Source of the DNA: an uncultured Chlorobiota bacterium
GTDB lineage: Bacteria; Bacteroidota; Bacteroidia; Bacteroidales; JAADGE01
Reading direction: 5' to 3'
Assembly: GCA_947311125.1 (NCBI GenBank)
Contig: CAMZKI010000256.1
Location: 1 to 12,658, forward strand
Length of the DNA stretch: 12,658 bases
Below, piece by piece: positions 6,554 through 12,658 of the stretch. Numbering within the stretch: position 1 is the first letter of the stretch; every line of letters starts with the position of its first letter. The position numbers and the translations under genes were made by a program. Below the pieces are notes generated by a model. The model was given only the letters and a program-made list of their open reading frames with translations. It ran no database searches and had not been told where the DNA came from.

Positions 6554-7252
6554 TCAGAAACTTACAGAAAATCCGGCATGTAAACCGATTCCGCCGATAT
6601 TTGTTTTCTCGTTATATTTTACCCCGTCGCTGTTTGTATATTCCAATTCCGCGGGGACAAAACTGTATTTGATTCCTGTTCTGAAATAAAGGAATTTATA
6701 TAATTTTACGTTAATCCCTGAATTGAAATAAAATCCGACAGCCAAATCATTCGCTTCTAAATCGGAAGGCGTACCGCTTTCGGTTGAAACATGTATCATA
6801 AAATCATAATTCGGTACAAAATTAACACCAAATCCGTAATAAAAATTCAGGACAGAAACCGTTGATATTTTTCCGTTTATGCCTAAAGTGAAATTCATAA
6901 TTGCAGCCGTATTTTCAAAATTACTAAAGGTTGTATCCGTTTTTTGAATATTCAGCTCATTATCTGAAATTACGGGATAAAAACCCAGCGAAAGACCTAA
7001 GGTGTTTTTTAATCGATATGTAATATTAATAATCGGGGCAACAGATGTTCCGTATCCGCTTATTCCGCCCGAATTATAATAATTATCTCCGATTTGATAT
7101 TGTGTTATACTGTTTACGGCTTTCAAATGTGAAGAAGAGGGTGTCCAAAAATTAATTGAAGCATCAATGTCGAAGCGTTTTAATTTTTCGGTTTGTGCAT
7201 TTACGTTTACAATAAAAAACAGAATTGCAATAATTGTTAGTTTTGTTTTCAT
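6554..7252 (-). CDS. Predicted outer-membrane beta-barrel protein
   Basis: 232 residues with a signal peptide (MKTKLTIIAILFFIVNVNA, cleavage before Gln20). The mature part alternates polar and hydrophobic/aromatic residues in strand-like blocks (ITYRLKNTLGLSLGFYPV, VLNFYYGFGVNFVP, DLAVGFYFNSGINVKLYKFL, FLYFRTGIKYSFVPAELEY). It ends in LHAGFSVSF, with the C-terminal Phe expected of a barrel recognised by the BAM machinery. The length suits an 8-strand barrel of the OmpW/PorT-like type, but I cannot name a family. It is the first gene of the three-gene operon, preceded by the strongest promoter in the window. Its partner genes encode a lipoprotein and a peptidoglycan-binding OmpA-domain protein, a combination that would tie outer membrane to cell wall. 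Confidence 0.85.
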   Translation of the reverse strand: MKTKLTIIAILFFIVNVNAQTEKLKRFDIDASINFWTPSSSHLKAVNSITQYQIGDNYYNSGGISGYGTSVAPIINITYRLKNTLGLSLGFYPVISDNELNIQKTDTTFSNFENTAAIMNFTLGINGKISTVSVLNFYYGFGVNFVPNYDFMIHVSTESGTPSDLEANDLAVGFYFNSGINVKLYKFLYFRTGIKYSFVPAELEYTNSDGVKYNEKTNIGGIGLHAGFSVSF

Positions 7253-7283
7253 ATTCTAATCATTTCTAACGAGTTTAAAAAAC

Positions 7284-7314
7284 GAAAGTTAGGATATAAA
7301 AACCGGAAATCAAA
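7284..7314 (-). promoter_or_regulatory. Promoter of the three-gene envelope operon
   Basis: Minus strand: TTTG at 7314-7311, a spacer of exactly 19 bases, then TAACTTTC at 7291-7284. The -33 element and spacing match the Bacteroidota consensus; the -7 box differs only in its last base (C for G). The barrel gene ATG is 31 bases downstream at 7252. The pnuC stop lies 17 bases upstream of it, with no hairpin between, so read-through from pnuC is also possible. Confidence 0.6.
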
Positions 7315-7331
7315 AAAATAAATAAGTTTTT

Positions 7332-8051
7332 TCAGGAAATATTTTCTTTTCGGAATTTGTTCTTCCATTCTTTGTAACCCAAAACAGCCAAAACAAGAAA
7401 AATTGCATATTGTATTCCTGTAAAACCGTATCCTTTAACAAAATACAGCGGAACAGAAACAATGTTTACGGCAATCCAAAATGTCCAGTTCTCTAATTTT
7501 TTATTTGCCATAAGCCACATTGCCGCAAAAGCGGCTCCGGTTGTAAATGTATCTAAAAAAGGTGTTGCTTTTCGAAATTCCGATAAATTTCCGGACGTAA
7601 TTTTTTCAAAAGCATATTTTATGCTTTCGCTGAATCCTAAATTATTCGGCATCACATCATAAAAACGATATACGGCAATAACAAAAACCGATGTAAAAAC
7701 AAAAATTCCGAATGCTTTCAGCTTGTCTTTTTTATTTGATTTAGAAATAAGAATATGCCTGTCTTTGTCGTCAATAATTTTACTCCACATATACCAGCCG
7801 TATATACTCATCAGCGTATAATAAATATTGATAATCAAATCGCCGTATAAGCTCCATTGCGAAAGCAAATAAACATACAATCCGGTGCTGATAATGCCTG
7901 TCGGAAAAACCAGTATATTCTCTTTTTTGGCAAAAAATACGCTGACCACACCGAACAGGGCTGCAATAAATTCTAAGGAAATGTTCAGTAAGGATGCTTC
8001 TTCATACGGTTTTAAAAAGAAATTTATGATATCAACGGAAGCAAAAATCAC
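7332..8051 (-). CDS. pnuC: PnuC-family vitamin transporter (nicotinamide riboside or thiamine)
   Basis: Inner-membrane carrier of the PnuC family, which lets unphosphorylated vitamins (nicotinamide riboside; thiamine for the PnuT branch) diffuse in, to be trapped by phosphorylation. The 239 residues show about seven hydrophobic segments and family blocks: LEFIAALFGVVSVFFAKKENI at about 26-46 (shown here by its ends), FPTGIISTGLYVYLLSQW at 49-66, YYTLMSIYGWYMW at 77-89, PFLDTFTTGAAF at 164-175 and the NW-TFW stretch with Trp189-x-x-Trp192, the WxxW pattern typical of the family. The start is GTG at 8051, overlapping the TGA of the preceding gene; no in-frame ATG lies before residue 81. It is translationally coupled to a YkoF-type thiamine-binding gene, which points toward thiamine or its pyrimidine precursor, but the substrate cannot be read from sequence alone. 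Confidence 0.9.
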   Translation of the reverse strand: MIFASVDIINFFLKPYEEASLLNISLEFIAALFGVVSVFFAKKENILVFPTGIISTGLYVYLLSQWSLYGDLIINIYYTLMSIYGWYMWSKIIDDKDRHILISKSNKKDKLKAFGIFVFTSVFVIAVYRFYDVMPNNLGFSESIKYAFEKITSGNLSEFRKATPFLDTFTTGAAFAAMWLMANKKLENWTFWIAVNIVSVPLYFVKGYGFTGIQYAIFLVLAVLGYKEWKNKFRKENIS

Positions 8052-8290
8052 GACAAATCGGTATTGATAATTTTTAATACAAAAACAGAATGCGGCAGTT
8101 CAAAGCTGTTTTTAATTTCTTTTGTCAGAATTTGCATTACTTCGTCGTATTTCCCGAAAACTTGTGTACTTATACCGTTTCGAATAATTTCCAATTCTTT
8201 GTATTCTTGCAAACGATGAATAAAATTCAAAATATGCGGCTTAAATTCAACCTTTAAGGGGTAATAACTGATGTCAACCGATACATTCAT
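8048..8290 (-). CDS. YkoF-type thiamine/HMP-binding family protein
   Basis: An 80-residue protein resembling the single-domain YkoF/MTH1187 (thiamine-binding) fold: it opens with the strand VSVDISYYPL (3-12) and has the helix ILNFIHRLQEY. The most telling stretch is RNGISTQVFGKYDEVMQILT at about 37-56, followed by the closing strand HSVFVLKIINTDL. ISTQVFG-YDEVM is the block I associate with this family. It has no signal peptide, so it is cytosolic. The ATG at 8290 is chosen; a GTG nine codons upstream lies inside the promoter box and can be set aside. Its stop overlaps the pnuC start (GTGA), so the two genes are made together. A likely role is to bind thiamine or hydroxymethylpyrimidine, as donor, buffer or sensor for the transporter. 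That role is inferred. Confidence 0.8.
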   Translation of the reverse strand: MNVSVDISYYPLKVEFKPHILNFIHRLQEYKELEIIRNGISTQVFGKYDEVMQILTKEIKNSFELPHSVFVLKIINTDLS

Positions 8291-8316
8291 TTTATAAATT
8301 TTAAAAAGATAAAACA

Positions 8317-8324
8317 CAAAAATA
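8317..8324 (-). promoter_or_regulatory. -7 promoter box for the ykoF-like/pnuC operon
   Basis: TATTTTTG on the minus strand, an exact TAnnTTTG match, 26 bases before the ATG at 8290. No TTTG is seen 19 bases upstream. The leader it implies is far too short to hold a TPP riboswitch. It lies back to back with the ALDH box. Confidence 0.5.
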
Positions 8325-8345
8325 GAAATTTTGCTTTGCTTTTCT

Positions 8346-8353
8346 TAACTTTG
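8346..8353 (+). promoter_or_regulatory. -7 promoter box for the aldehyde dehydrogenase gene
   Basis: TAACTTTG, an exact TAnnTTTG match, 33 bases before the ATG at 8387. Only 21 bases separate it from the opposite-facing box at 8317-8324, so each promoter's -33 region falls on or near the other's -7 box. Confidence 0.55.
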
Positions 8354-8386
8354 CACTAATTACTTTAAACTTTTATCTTATTTATA

Positions 8387-9760
8387 ATGACACCCGAGAA
8401 CTTACTTGCCGCACAAAGAGAATTTTTCCTTTCAGGACAAACTTTGCCTCTGAAATTCAGAATAAAACAGCTTAAAAAATTGAGAAAAGCTATTCGCGAA
8501 AACGAGCAATATTTTTACGAAGAAATTTATAAAGATTTTTCGAAATCAAAATTTGAAACCTATGCAACCGAACTTTCGCTTGTTTATTCGGAATTGAACC
8601 TGGCAATTAAAAAATTAAAAAAATGGATGAAACCGAAAAAAAAACGAACCGATTTGGCAAACAAACCAGGGAAAAGCCGAATTTTGCCGGAGCCGCTCGG
8701 TTGCAGTTTAATAATCGGTGCTTGGAACTATCCGTACCAACTTTCTATTGTTCCCGTAATATCTGCTATTGCGGCAGGGAACACGGTGATTTTAAAACCG
8801 AGTGAACTTTCTTACAATGCTTCCGCAATTATGGCAAAAGTTTTTAATCGCATTTTTATTCCCGAAATTTTTCATGTAGTAATAGGCGGAATAAAAGAAG
8901 CTCAGGCACTTCTAAACCTTAATTTCGATAAAATATTTTTCACCGGAAGTGTTCCCGTCGGAAAAAAAATATACCAAGCCGCAGCAAAACACCTCACACC
9001 TGTTACCCTTGAACTCGGAGGAAAAAGTCCGACATTTGTTTTGCCCGACGCCAAAATAAAAATGACCGCCAAACGAATTGTATGGGGAAAATTTTTGAAT
9101 GCAGGGCAAACTTGCGTAGCAACCGATTATATTCTGGTTGACAAAACCGTAGAAAAACAACTTCTTGAAGAATTGAAAAATCAAATAAAAATTCAATTCC
9201 CGACTTTTGAAAACGGAATCCCCGAAAATTACGTACAAATTATAAACGAACGAAATTTTGACCGGCTGCTGAACCTTATCGACAAAGAAAAAATTTATTA
9301 CGGCGGAACTTTCGATAAAGAAAAACGGTTAATACATCCTACTGTTTTACACAATATCTCTTTTGACGATACTGTTATGGAAGATGAAATTTTCGGTCCT
9401 GTACTACCTGTTATTGCCTATGAAAATTTAGATGAACTAATTGAAAAGGTAAAATTAAAACCGAAACCTTTGGCATTATACATATTTTCCAAAAATAAAA
9501 AACAGATAAAAAAAATACAAACAGAAATTTCGTTCGGCGGAGGTGCCGTAAACGATACCGTTATGCACCTTACAAATCATCGTTTGCCTTTCGGCGGAAC
9601 AGGTTCAAGCGGTATGGGCAGCTATCACGGTTATGCGGGTTTTGAAACATTCTCACATTTTAAAAGCATACTGAAAAAACCGTTTTGGTTTGAACCGCCG
9701 GTAAAATATGCTCCGTATTCCGAAAAAAACCGAAAAATATTAAAGTTTTTAATTGAATAG
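8387..9760 (+). CDS. NAD(P)-dependent aldehyde dehydrogenase, ALDH3 type
   Basis: Oxidises aldehydes to carboxylic acids. The 457-residue length and lack of an N-terminal extension fit the class 3 (fatty/aromatic aldehyde) group rather than the roughly 500-residue class 1/2 enzymes. Active-site parts are complete: IIGAWNYP with Asn114, LKPSEL at 136-141, FTGSVPVGK at 185-193, the general base Glu209 in TLELGGKSP, the nucleophile Cys243 in NAGQTCVATDY, EIFGPVLPV with Glu334 at 334-342, and the C-terminal LPFGGTGSSGMGSYHG at 400-415. The last part (KKPFWFEPPVKYAPYSEK) is the usual ALDH3 end, but no hydrophobic membrane tail is present, so the enzyme should be soluble or only peripherally bound. 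It is a single gene with its own promoter, divergent from the ykoF-like/pnuC pair. The substrate is not evident; medium- or long-chain aldehydes from lipid breakdown are plausible. Confidence 0.95.
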   Translation: MTPENLLAAQREFFLSGQTLPLKFRIKQLKKLRKAIRENEQYFYEEIYKDFSKSKFETYATELSLVYSELNLAIKKLKKWMKPKKKRTDLANKPGKSRILPEPLGCSLIIGAWNYPYQLSIVPVISAIAAGNTVILKPSELSYNASAIMAKVFNRIFIPEIFHVVIGGIKEAQALLNLNFDKIFFTGSVPVGKKIYQAAAKHLTPVTLELGGKSPTFVLPDAKIKMTAKRIVWGKFLNAGQTCVATDYILVDKTVEKQLLEELKNQIKIQFPTFENGIPENYVQIINERNFDRLLNLIDKEKIYYGGTFDKEKRLIHPTVLHNISFDDTVMEDEIFGPVLPVIAYENLDELIEKVKLKPKPLALYIFSKNKKQIKKIQTEISFGGGAVNDTVMHLTNHRLPFGGTGSSGMGSYHGYAGFETFSHFKSILKKPFWFEPPVKYAPYSEKNRKILKFLIE

Positions 9761-9827
9761 TAAATAATCATCCGGCATAAAAAGAATATAAAATTAATTA
9801 GTAATCACAAATATTAAATTTAAAAAA

Positions 9828-10577
9828 ATGAAAAACAGATTTTTAAATTTATTACTGACAGGAAGTATAGTATCGTCGGTAATGTTAAGTAGTTGTGAAA
9901 AATATGAAATAGGAACTCCGGACAACCCTGATTTTTCACAAGAAAAAGGAGAGTTTAAAGACTCTCGAGACGGGAAAATTTACAAATGGGTGAAAATAGG
10001 AGAGCAAATATGGATGGCAGAAAATTTAAATTATACCGGGAGCGACATTCGGCATCTTCCCGGTCCGGATTGGGCTAATAATCCTGATGCTGACGGTTGG
10101 TGTTATTATGACAGCAGCGAGGTTAACGGCAAAACTTACGGTGCTTTATATCAATGGGAAGCAGCAAAAACAGCTTGCCCGCCGGGTTGGCATTTGCCGA
10201 CAGATGAAGAGTGGGCACAATTAGAAAAATACTTAACAGAAAACGGGTTTAGTTACGATGGTGTAATTGGTAACGAAGGAATAGCAAAATCTTTAGCTAC
10301 GGATTACGGCTGGCATGAATCAACCGAAACAGGGGCAATTGGAAGTTCTGATTTTTCCGAGTTTAGAAATATTACGGGCTTTTCGGCTTTACCGGGTGGT
10401 GGTCGCGGTAATCACGGCGGTTTCGGCGGTTTAGGTTACGAAGGTACATGGTGGACTGCTACAGAGTACACAAGCTCCCTCGTTTACCGCCGCTGCCTGA
10501 ACTACAATCAAGCAAATGTAATTCACGCAGAAGAATATAAAACGTTCGGTTGCTCAGTCCGTTGTGTTAAAGATTAA
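9828..10577 (+). CDS. FISUMP-domain lipoprotein
   Basis: Exported lipoprotein of 249 residues: signal MKNRFLNLLLTGSIVSSVML with lipobox LSSC and acylated Cys23. The mature part is a Fib_succ_major (FISUMP) domain, a C-type-lectin-like or sulfatase-modifying-like extracellular fold common in Fibrobacter and Bacteroidota. Signature pieces are FKDSRDGKIYKWVKIGEQIW with MAENLNY at about 43-69, CYYDSS near 92-97, YGALYQWEAAKTACPPGWHL at about 104-123 with PTDEEW, FSALPGGGRG, and the closing GTWWTATE and CSVRCVKD blocks. Its function is unknown; the family is cell-surface exposed and often found in many paralogous copies. It has no operon partner, and a perfect hairpin follows 14 bases after the stop. 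The start ATG is preceded by an A-rich leader, as is common here. Confidence 0.9.
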   Translation: MKNRFLNLLLTGSIVSSVMLSSCEKYEIGTPDNPDFSQEKGEFKDSRDGKIYKWVKIGEQIWMAENLNYTGSDIRHLPGPDWANNPDADGWCYYDSSEVNGKTYGALYQWEAAKTACPPGWHLPTDEEWAQLEKYLTENGFSYDGVIGNEGIAKSLATDYGWHESTETGAIGSSDFSEFRNITGFSALPGGGRGNHGGFGGLGYEGTWWTATEYTSSLVYRRCLNYNQANVIHAEEYKTFGCSVRCVKD

Positions 10578-10591
10578 ACTACATTACGGTT

Positions 10592-10633
10592 TTTCAATGT
10601 AATAGTTTGCTAAAGCAAACTATTACATTGAAA
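10592..10633 (+). terminator. Perfect 19-bp inverted repeat, likely terminator of the FISUMP gene
   Basis: Left arm TTTCAATGTAATAGTTTGC (10592-10610), loop TAAA, right arm the exact complement (10615-10633). The stem is long, AT-rich and perfect. On the plus strand it is followed by TTATTTAGTTATTT, a moderately T-rich stretch; on the minus strand no T run follows. It starts 14 bases after the FISUMP stop, between convergent genes, which fits termination, but its length is greater than usual. Confidence 0.65.
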
Positions 10634-10712
10634 TTATTTAGTTATTTCTGCCTGTAAGCCTTATAGTAATTGCTTCAATACAACGCAATATATCCAAACC
10701 GAAAAAGGATTT
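10634..10712. other. Intergenic stretch between convergent FISUMP and elbB genes
   Basis: These 79 bases after the hairpin hold no reading frame, promoter box or second hairpin that I can support. The elbB transcript therefore has no obvious terminator of its own on the minus strand unless it uses the inverted repeat. Confidence 0.5.
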
Positions 10713-11375
10713 CTAATCTTTTACCATATCAAAAACGGCTTTTGTTACATTCATTGCCCCTTCGGCAATGTCTGCAATTGTTGCCTCAAGCATATAACAA
10801 GGTGTTGTAGCTGTTTTATAAGTTTTGTCAACTACGACTTCTCCGTGATTTGTGATTTCGTGTTTTCCTCCCATTTTCTCAATTGCATTTGCAGTTCCTT
10901 TATCTTGTCCGATTGTAACCTTAACCCCTTCAAGAACTTTTGCTATAACAGCAGGCGAAATACATAGTGCTCCTATCGGCTTACCTTGTGCAACCGCATC
11001 TTTTATTGCATTTTCAACATCCGGAATTACGGTACAGTCAGGCCCGTCAAATGCAAATGTTGATAAATTTTTTGCAACACCGAAGCCGCCGGGCATAATC
11101 AATGCATCAAAATTTTCCATGTTAAGCTCGGAAAGAGGCTTAATATCTCCCCTGGCGATTCTGGCTGCTTCAACCATAACATTGCGCTTCTCGTTCATTT
11201 CTTCACCGGTTATATGGTTAATAACATGGTGTTGTTCCGTATTCGGGGCAAATACTTGATATGTTCCGCCGTTTTTAACCACGGCATACATTGTTAGTGT
11301 GGCTTCATGAATTTCTGCGCCGTCATAAACACCACATCCTGACAAAATAATTGCTGTTTTCGGAGATTTCTTCAT
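10713..11375 (-). CDS. elbB: ElbB, DJ-1/PfpI-superfamily glyoxalase-like protein
   Basis: Member of the ElbB branch of the DJ-1/PfpI superfamily, cytosolic; the E. coli protein has weak glyoxalase activity and was linked to isoprenoid synthesis. The 220 residues match the family length. Diagnostic parts are ILSGCGVYDGAEIHEAT at 10-26 (with Glu21 in the place of the conserved superfamily Glu), FAPNTEQHHVINHITGE at 42-58, ARIARGDIKPL at 71-81, IMPGGFGVAKNLSTFAFDG at 93-111, and the nucleophile elbow GALCISPAV with Cys138. The CxxT/N-like tail TTPCYMLEATIADIAEG at 190-206 is also typical. Start is the ATG at 11375. No exact TAnnTTTG box is seen in the 120-bp divergent region upstream. Identity is strong; the physiological substrate is unknown even in model species. 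Confidence 0.94.
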   Translation of the reverse strand: MKKSPKTAIILSGCGVYDGAEIHEATLTMYAVVKNGGTYQVFAPNTEQHHVINHITGEEMNEKRNVMVEAARIARGDIKPLSELNMENFDALIMPGGFGVAKNLSTFAFDGPDCTVIPDVENAIKDAVAQGKPIGALCISPAVIAKVLEGVKVTIGQDKGTANAIEKMGGKHEITNHGEVVVDKTYKTATTPCYMLEATIADIAEGAMNVTKAVFDMVKD

Positions 11376-11429
11376 AATATTTTTTTAATGTTATTAAATT
11401 ATATGTAATATTTGTTATTAAGTTGGTTT

Positions 11430-11446
11430 TAAGTATTTAATACTTA
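11430..11446. repeat. Short dyad in the elbB/thioredoxin-like divergent region
   Basis: TAAGTATT-T-AATACTTA: 8-bp arms around one central base, midway between the divergent ATGs at 11375 and 11496. It could be an operator for either gene, but the region is very AT-rich, where such dyads arise by chance. Confidence 0.25.
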
Positions 11447-11495
11447 TTTTTACAATAAGTTTTAGAACAAACAATATAATAAAATATTTTAAATT

Positions 11496-12041
11496 ATGAA
11501 ATATTTATCCGAGAAAATACAAACTGCATTTGTTTTGATTTTATTCCTTGTCGTTATTTTTACGGCATCTTGCTCTGTAAGTGAAAATAAAACCATTATC
11601 GATGCCGGAAGCCGAAAAAAAGAACTAATAGGGACATGTACAAGAGATGGTTTTGAAAAAGCTGAATATAAAAGTTGGTTCAAAGAAGAATATTCCGGTT
11701 ATATCCCGAAAAAAGAGATTACGAATGAGTTAAAAGACCCGTCTTTATACAATAACTTAAAAATAAAAATAATTTTCGGAACTTGGTGCAGTGACAGCAG
11801 AAGAGAACTGCCGAGATTTTATAAAATTGTTGACTCGGCAAATATTCCGCAAAATATTATAAGCTTAACAGCTGTTGACACAAAAAAGTTTTCAAGAGAT
11901 AAGAATATTGACGGTATAAGTTTTAAACGAATACCTACTTTTATTTTTTATAAAAGCAACAAAGAAGCAGGACGAATAACAGAAAGACCCGAGAAAAGTT
12001 TAGAGGAAGATATGTTAAACATACTCAGTTCGGTAAAATAA
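11496..12041 (+). CDS. Thioredoxin-like lipoprotein with a CxxS motif
   Basis: Predicted envelope-anchored thioredoxin-fold protein, 181 residues. The signal sequence (about 1-25, hydrophobic FVLILFLVVIFTAS) ends in lipobox TASC with Cys26. After a linker the thioredoxin part runs from about 88 to 180: strand LKIKIIFGTWC, then Trp97-Cys98-Ser-Asp-Ser101, helix RRELPRFYKIVD, and the conserved cis-Pro loop RIPTFIFY with Pro147. The second Cys of the usual CxxC is replaced by Ser101, so it cannot act as an ordinary dithiol reductase. Such monothiol forms may isomerise disulfides, bind glutathione-like thiols, or act only structurally. Cys48 (in GTCTRDGF) is the only other Cys in the mature part and might serve as a resolving partner. 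Start is the ATG at 11496. It stands alone, divergent from elbB and convergent with the response regulator. Confidence 0.88.
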   Translation: MKYLSEKIQTAFVLILFLVVIFTASCSVSENKTIIDAGSRKKELIGTCTRDGFEKAEYKSWFKEEYSGYIPKKEITNELKDPSLYNNLKIKIIFGTWCSDSRRELPRFYKIVDSANIPQNIISLTAVDTKKFSRDKNIDGISFKRIPTFIFYKSNKEAGRITERPEKSLEEDMLNILSSVK

Positions 12042-12046
12042 AAAAG

Positions 12047-12064
12047 GAGTCGTTTTTTCGACTC
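12047..12064. terminator. Two-way hairpin terminator
   Basis: GAGTCG/CGACTC stem of 6 bp with a T6 loop, just after the thioredoxin-like gene stop at 12041. On the minus strand it is followed by CCTTTTTATTTT; on the plus strand by TTCCGTTTT. It lies between converging genes and can serve both. Confidence 0.65.
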
Positions 12065-12084
12065 TTCCGTTTTGACAGATATGT

Positions 12085-12486
12085 TCAGGCAAATAAAGGA
12101 TTCTTTCGGTGAAATATATCCTTAATTTTTCTGTCCAGTTCATCAATTGAAAACGGCTTAATTATTATTTCATCAAAGCCTTCGTCCTCGTACGTTTGAT
12201 TAAAGTCTGATGCAAAATCGCGATTAATCATAACCATAACAGGTATCGTATTTACCGGATAGTCCATTTTTCGCCTTATATGTTCAATTGTCTCAAAGCC
12301 GTCAAATTGAGGCAGTTCAAGGTCCAAAAGCAATAAATCGAATCTTTTTTCTTTTAATGCCAGAATAACATCATACCCGGTATTTGCCGTATCATACTCC
12401 CATCCCAACATTTTTAAAATTTCGAGAATAACCTTACGGCTCGGTTCAAAACCTTCGGCTAAGAGAATTTTTTTATTTTTTTTCAC
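12085..12486 (-). CDS. Stand-alone response-regulator receiver domain, atypical active site
   Basis: A 133-residue single receiver domain with no output domain, the layout of CheY/Spo0F-like regulators. The fold is clear: KKILLAEGFEPSRKVILEIL, then the phospho-acceptor Asp55 in LLLLDLELPQFDGFE, strand IPVMVMI, and Lys110 in IIIKPFSIDELDRKI. Aligned with CheY, two of the usual catalytic residues differ: the acidic pair Asp12-Asp13 is Glu11-Gly12, and the switch Thr87 is Ile87. Asp55 and Lys110 remain. Phosphorylation may therefore be weak or the protein may act without it. The start is GTG at 12486; an in-frame stop lies ten codons upstream, and no ATG lies between. No histidine kinase is seen nearby, and the upstream end of the window holds no coding partner. 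Confidence 0.9.
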   Translation of the reverse strand: MKKNKKILLAEGFEPSRKVILEILKMLGWEYDTANTGYDVILALKEKRFDLLLLDLELPQFDGFETIEHIRRKMDYPVNTIPVMVMINRDFASDFNQTYEDEGFDEIIIKPFSIDELDRKIKDIFHRKNPLFA

Positions 12487-12658
12487 GTACTGACTTTTTG
12501 TAATTTTACACTTTCACAAAACACAGGCGCATATTTTATGCCGCAATTTGCCTTGTAAACTTTGCGTTACTATACATTCTGTAAGGTTACACAGACAAGT
12601 TTAATATGATTTTTTACTTGTTTTTTAAAGGAAATTAATATAAAAAACTGATATTAAA
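12487..12658. other. AT-rich upstream region of the response regulator gene
   Basis: 172 bases with no reading frame I can support. It holds a small imperfect hairpin around GCATA-TTT-TATGC (12523-12535) but no exact TAnnTTTG box in either direction; TAAACTTTG near 12556-12564 has one extra base. A gene may begin past the window edge. Confidence 0.4.

Noticed and set aside
8291..8386. TPP riboswitch ahead of the ykoF-like/pnuC operon
   Set aside because: I looked because of the thiamine link, but the region has only 96 bases shared between two divergent promoters and shows none of the conserved THI-box motifs.
10592..10633. Hairpin as a complete MITE or insertion sequence remnant
   Set aside because: No target-site duplication or transposase fragment is visible on either side; a hairpin or terminator call is all the sequence supports.
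1..12658. CRISPR array, tRNA, rRNA, prophage or defence genes
   Set aside because: No regularly spaced repeats, no tRNA-like folds, no rRNA segments and no integrase, nuclease-helicase or toxin-antitoxin genes were seen.

Overview
The window looks like chromosomal core sequence from a low-GC member of the Bacteroidota. Evidence: several intergenic regions carry the phylum's -7 box TAnnTTTG, once with a clear TTTG at N19 spacing. S16 has a long acidic/basic tail of the kind seen in this phylum. There are several short-lipobox lipoproteins, an outer-membrane barrel operon, a FISUMP-domain lipoprotein, and a PnuC transporter paired with a YkoF-type thiamine-binding protein. I see no phage, insertion sequence, CRISPR array, rRNA or tRNA.

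Layout. 1-1861 (+): rpsP (5' end cut by the window edge), rimM and an exonuclease III/AP endonuclease gene, closely spaced. A two-way terminator separates these from a minus-strand coiled-coil gene (1916-2290). 2410-3181 (+) is a lipoprotein gene interrupted by a T10 tract inside its signal-peptide codons. kdsA (minus, 3208-4032) and a free-methionine-(R)-sulfoxide reductase gene (+, 4124-4597) diverge from a 91-bp region holding a promoter box in each direction. 4626-7252 (minus) is a three-gene envelope operon: predicted beta-barrel protein, lipoprotein, OmpA-domain protein. It has the best promoter in the window. 7332-8290 (minus) is a YkoF-like gene overlapping pnuC, divergent from an ALDH3-type aldehyde dehydrogenase (+, 8387-9760). 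9828-10577 (+) is a FISUMP lipoprotein, followed by a perfect 19-bp inverted repeat. elbB (minus), a thioredoxin-like lipoprotein gene (+) and a single-domain response regulator gene (minus) close the window.

The genes serve ribosome maturation (S16, RimM), DNA repair (ExoIII), the lipopolysaccharide precursor KDO-8-P (KdsA), methionine oxide repair, vitamin uptake (PnuC/YkoF) and envelope functions. I found no clearly new multi-gene system. The points most worth a second look are the T10 frameshift, the PnuC-YkoF pair with its very short leader, the uncharacterised envelope operon, the response regulator lacking conserved active-site residues, the CxxS thioredoxin-like lipoprotein, and the long perfect hairpin after the FISUMP gene.
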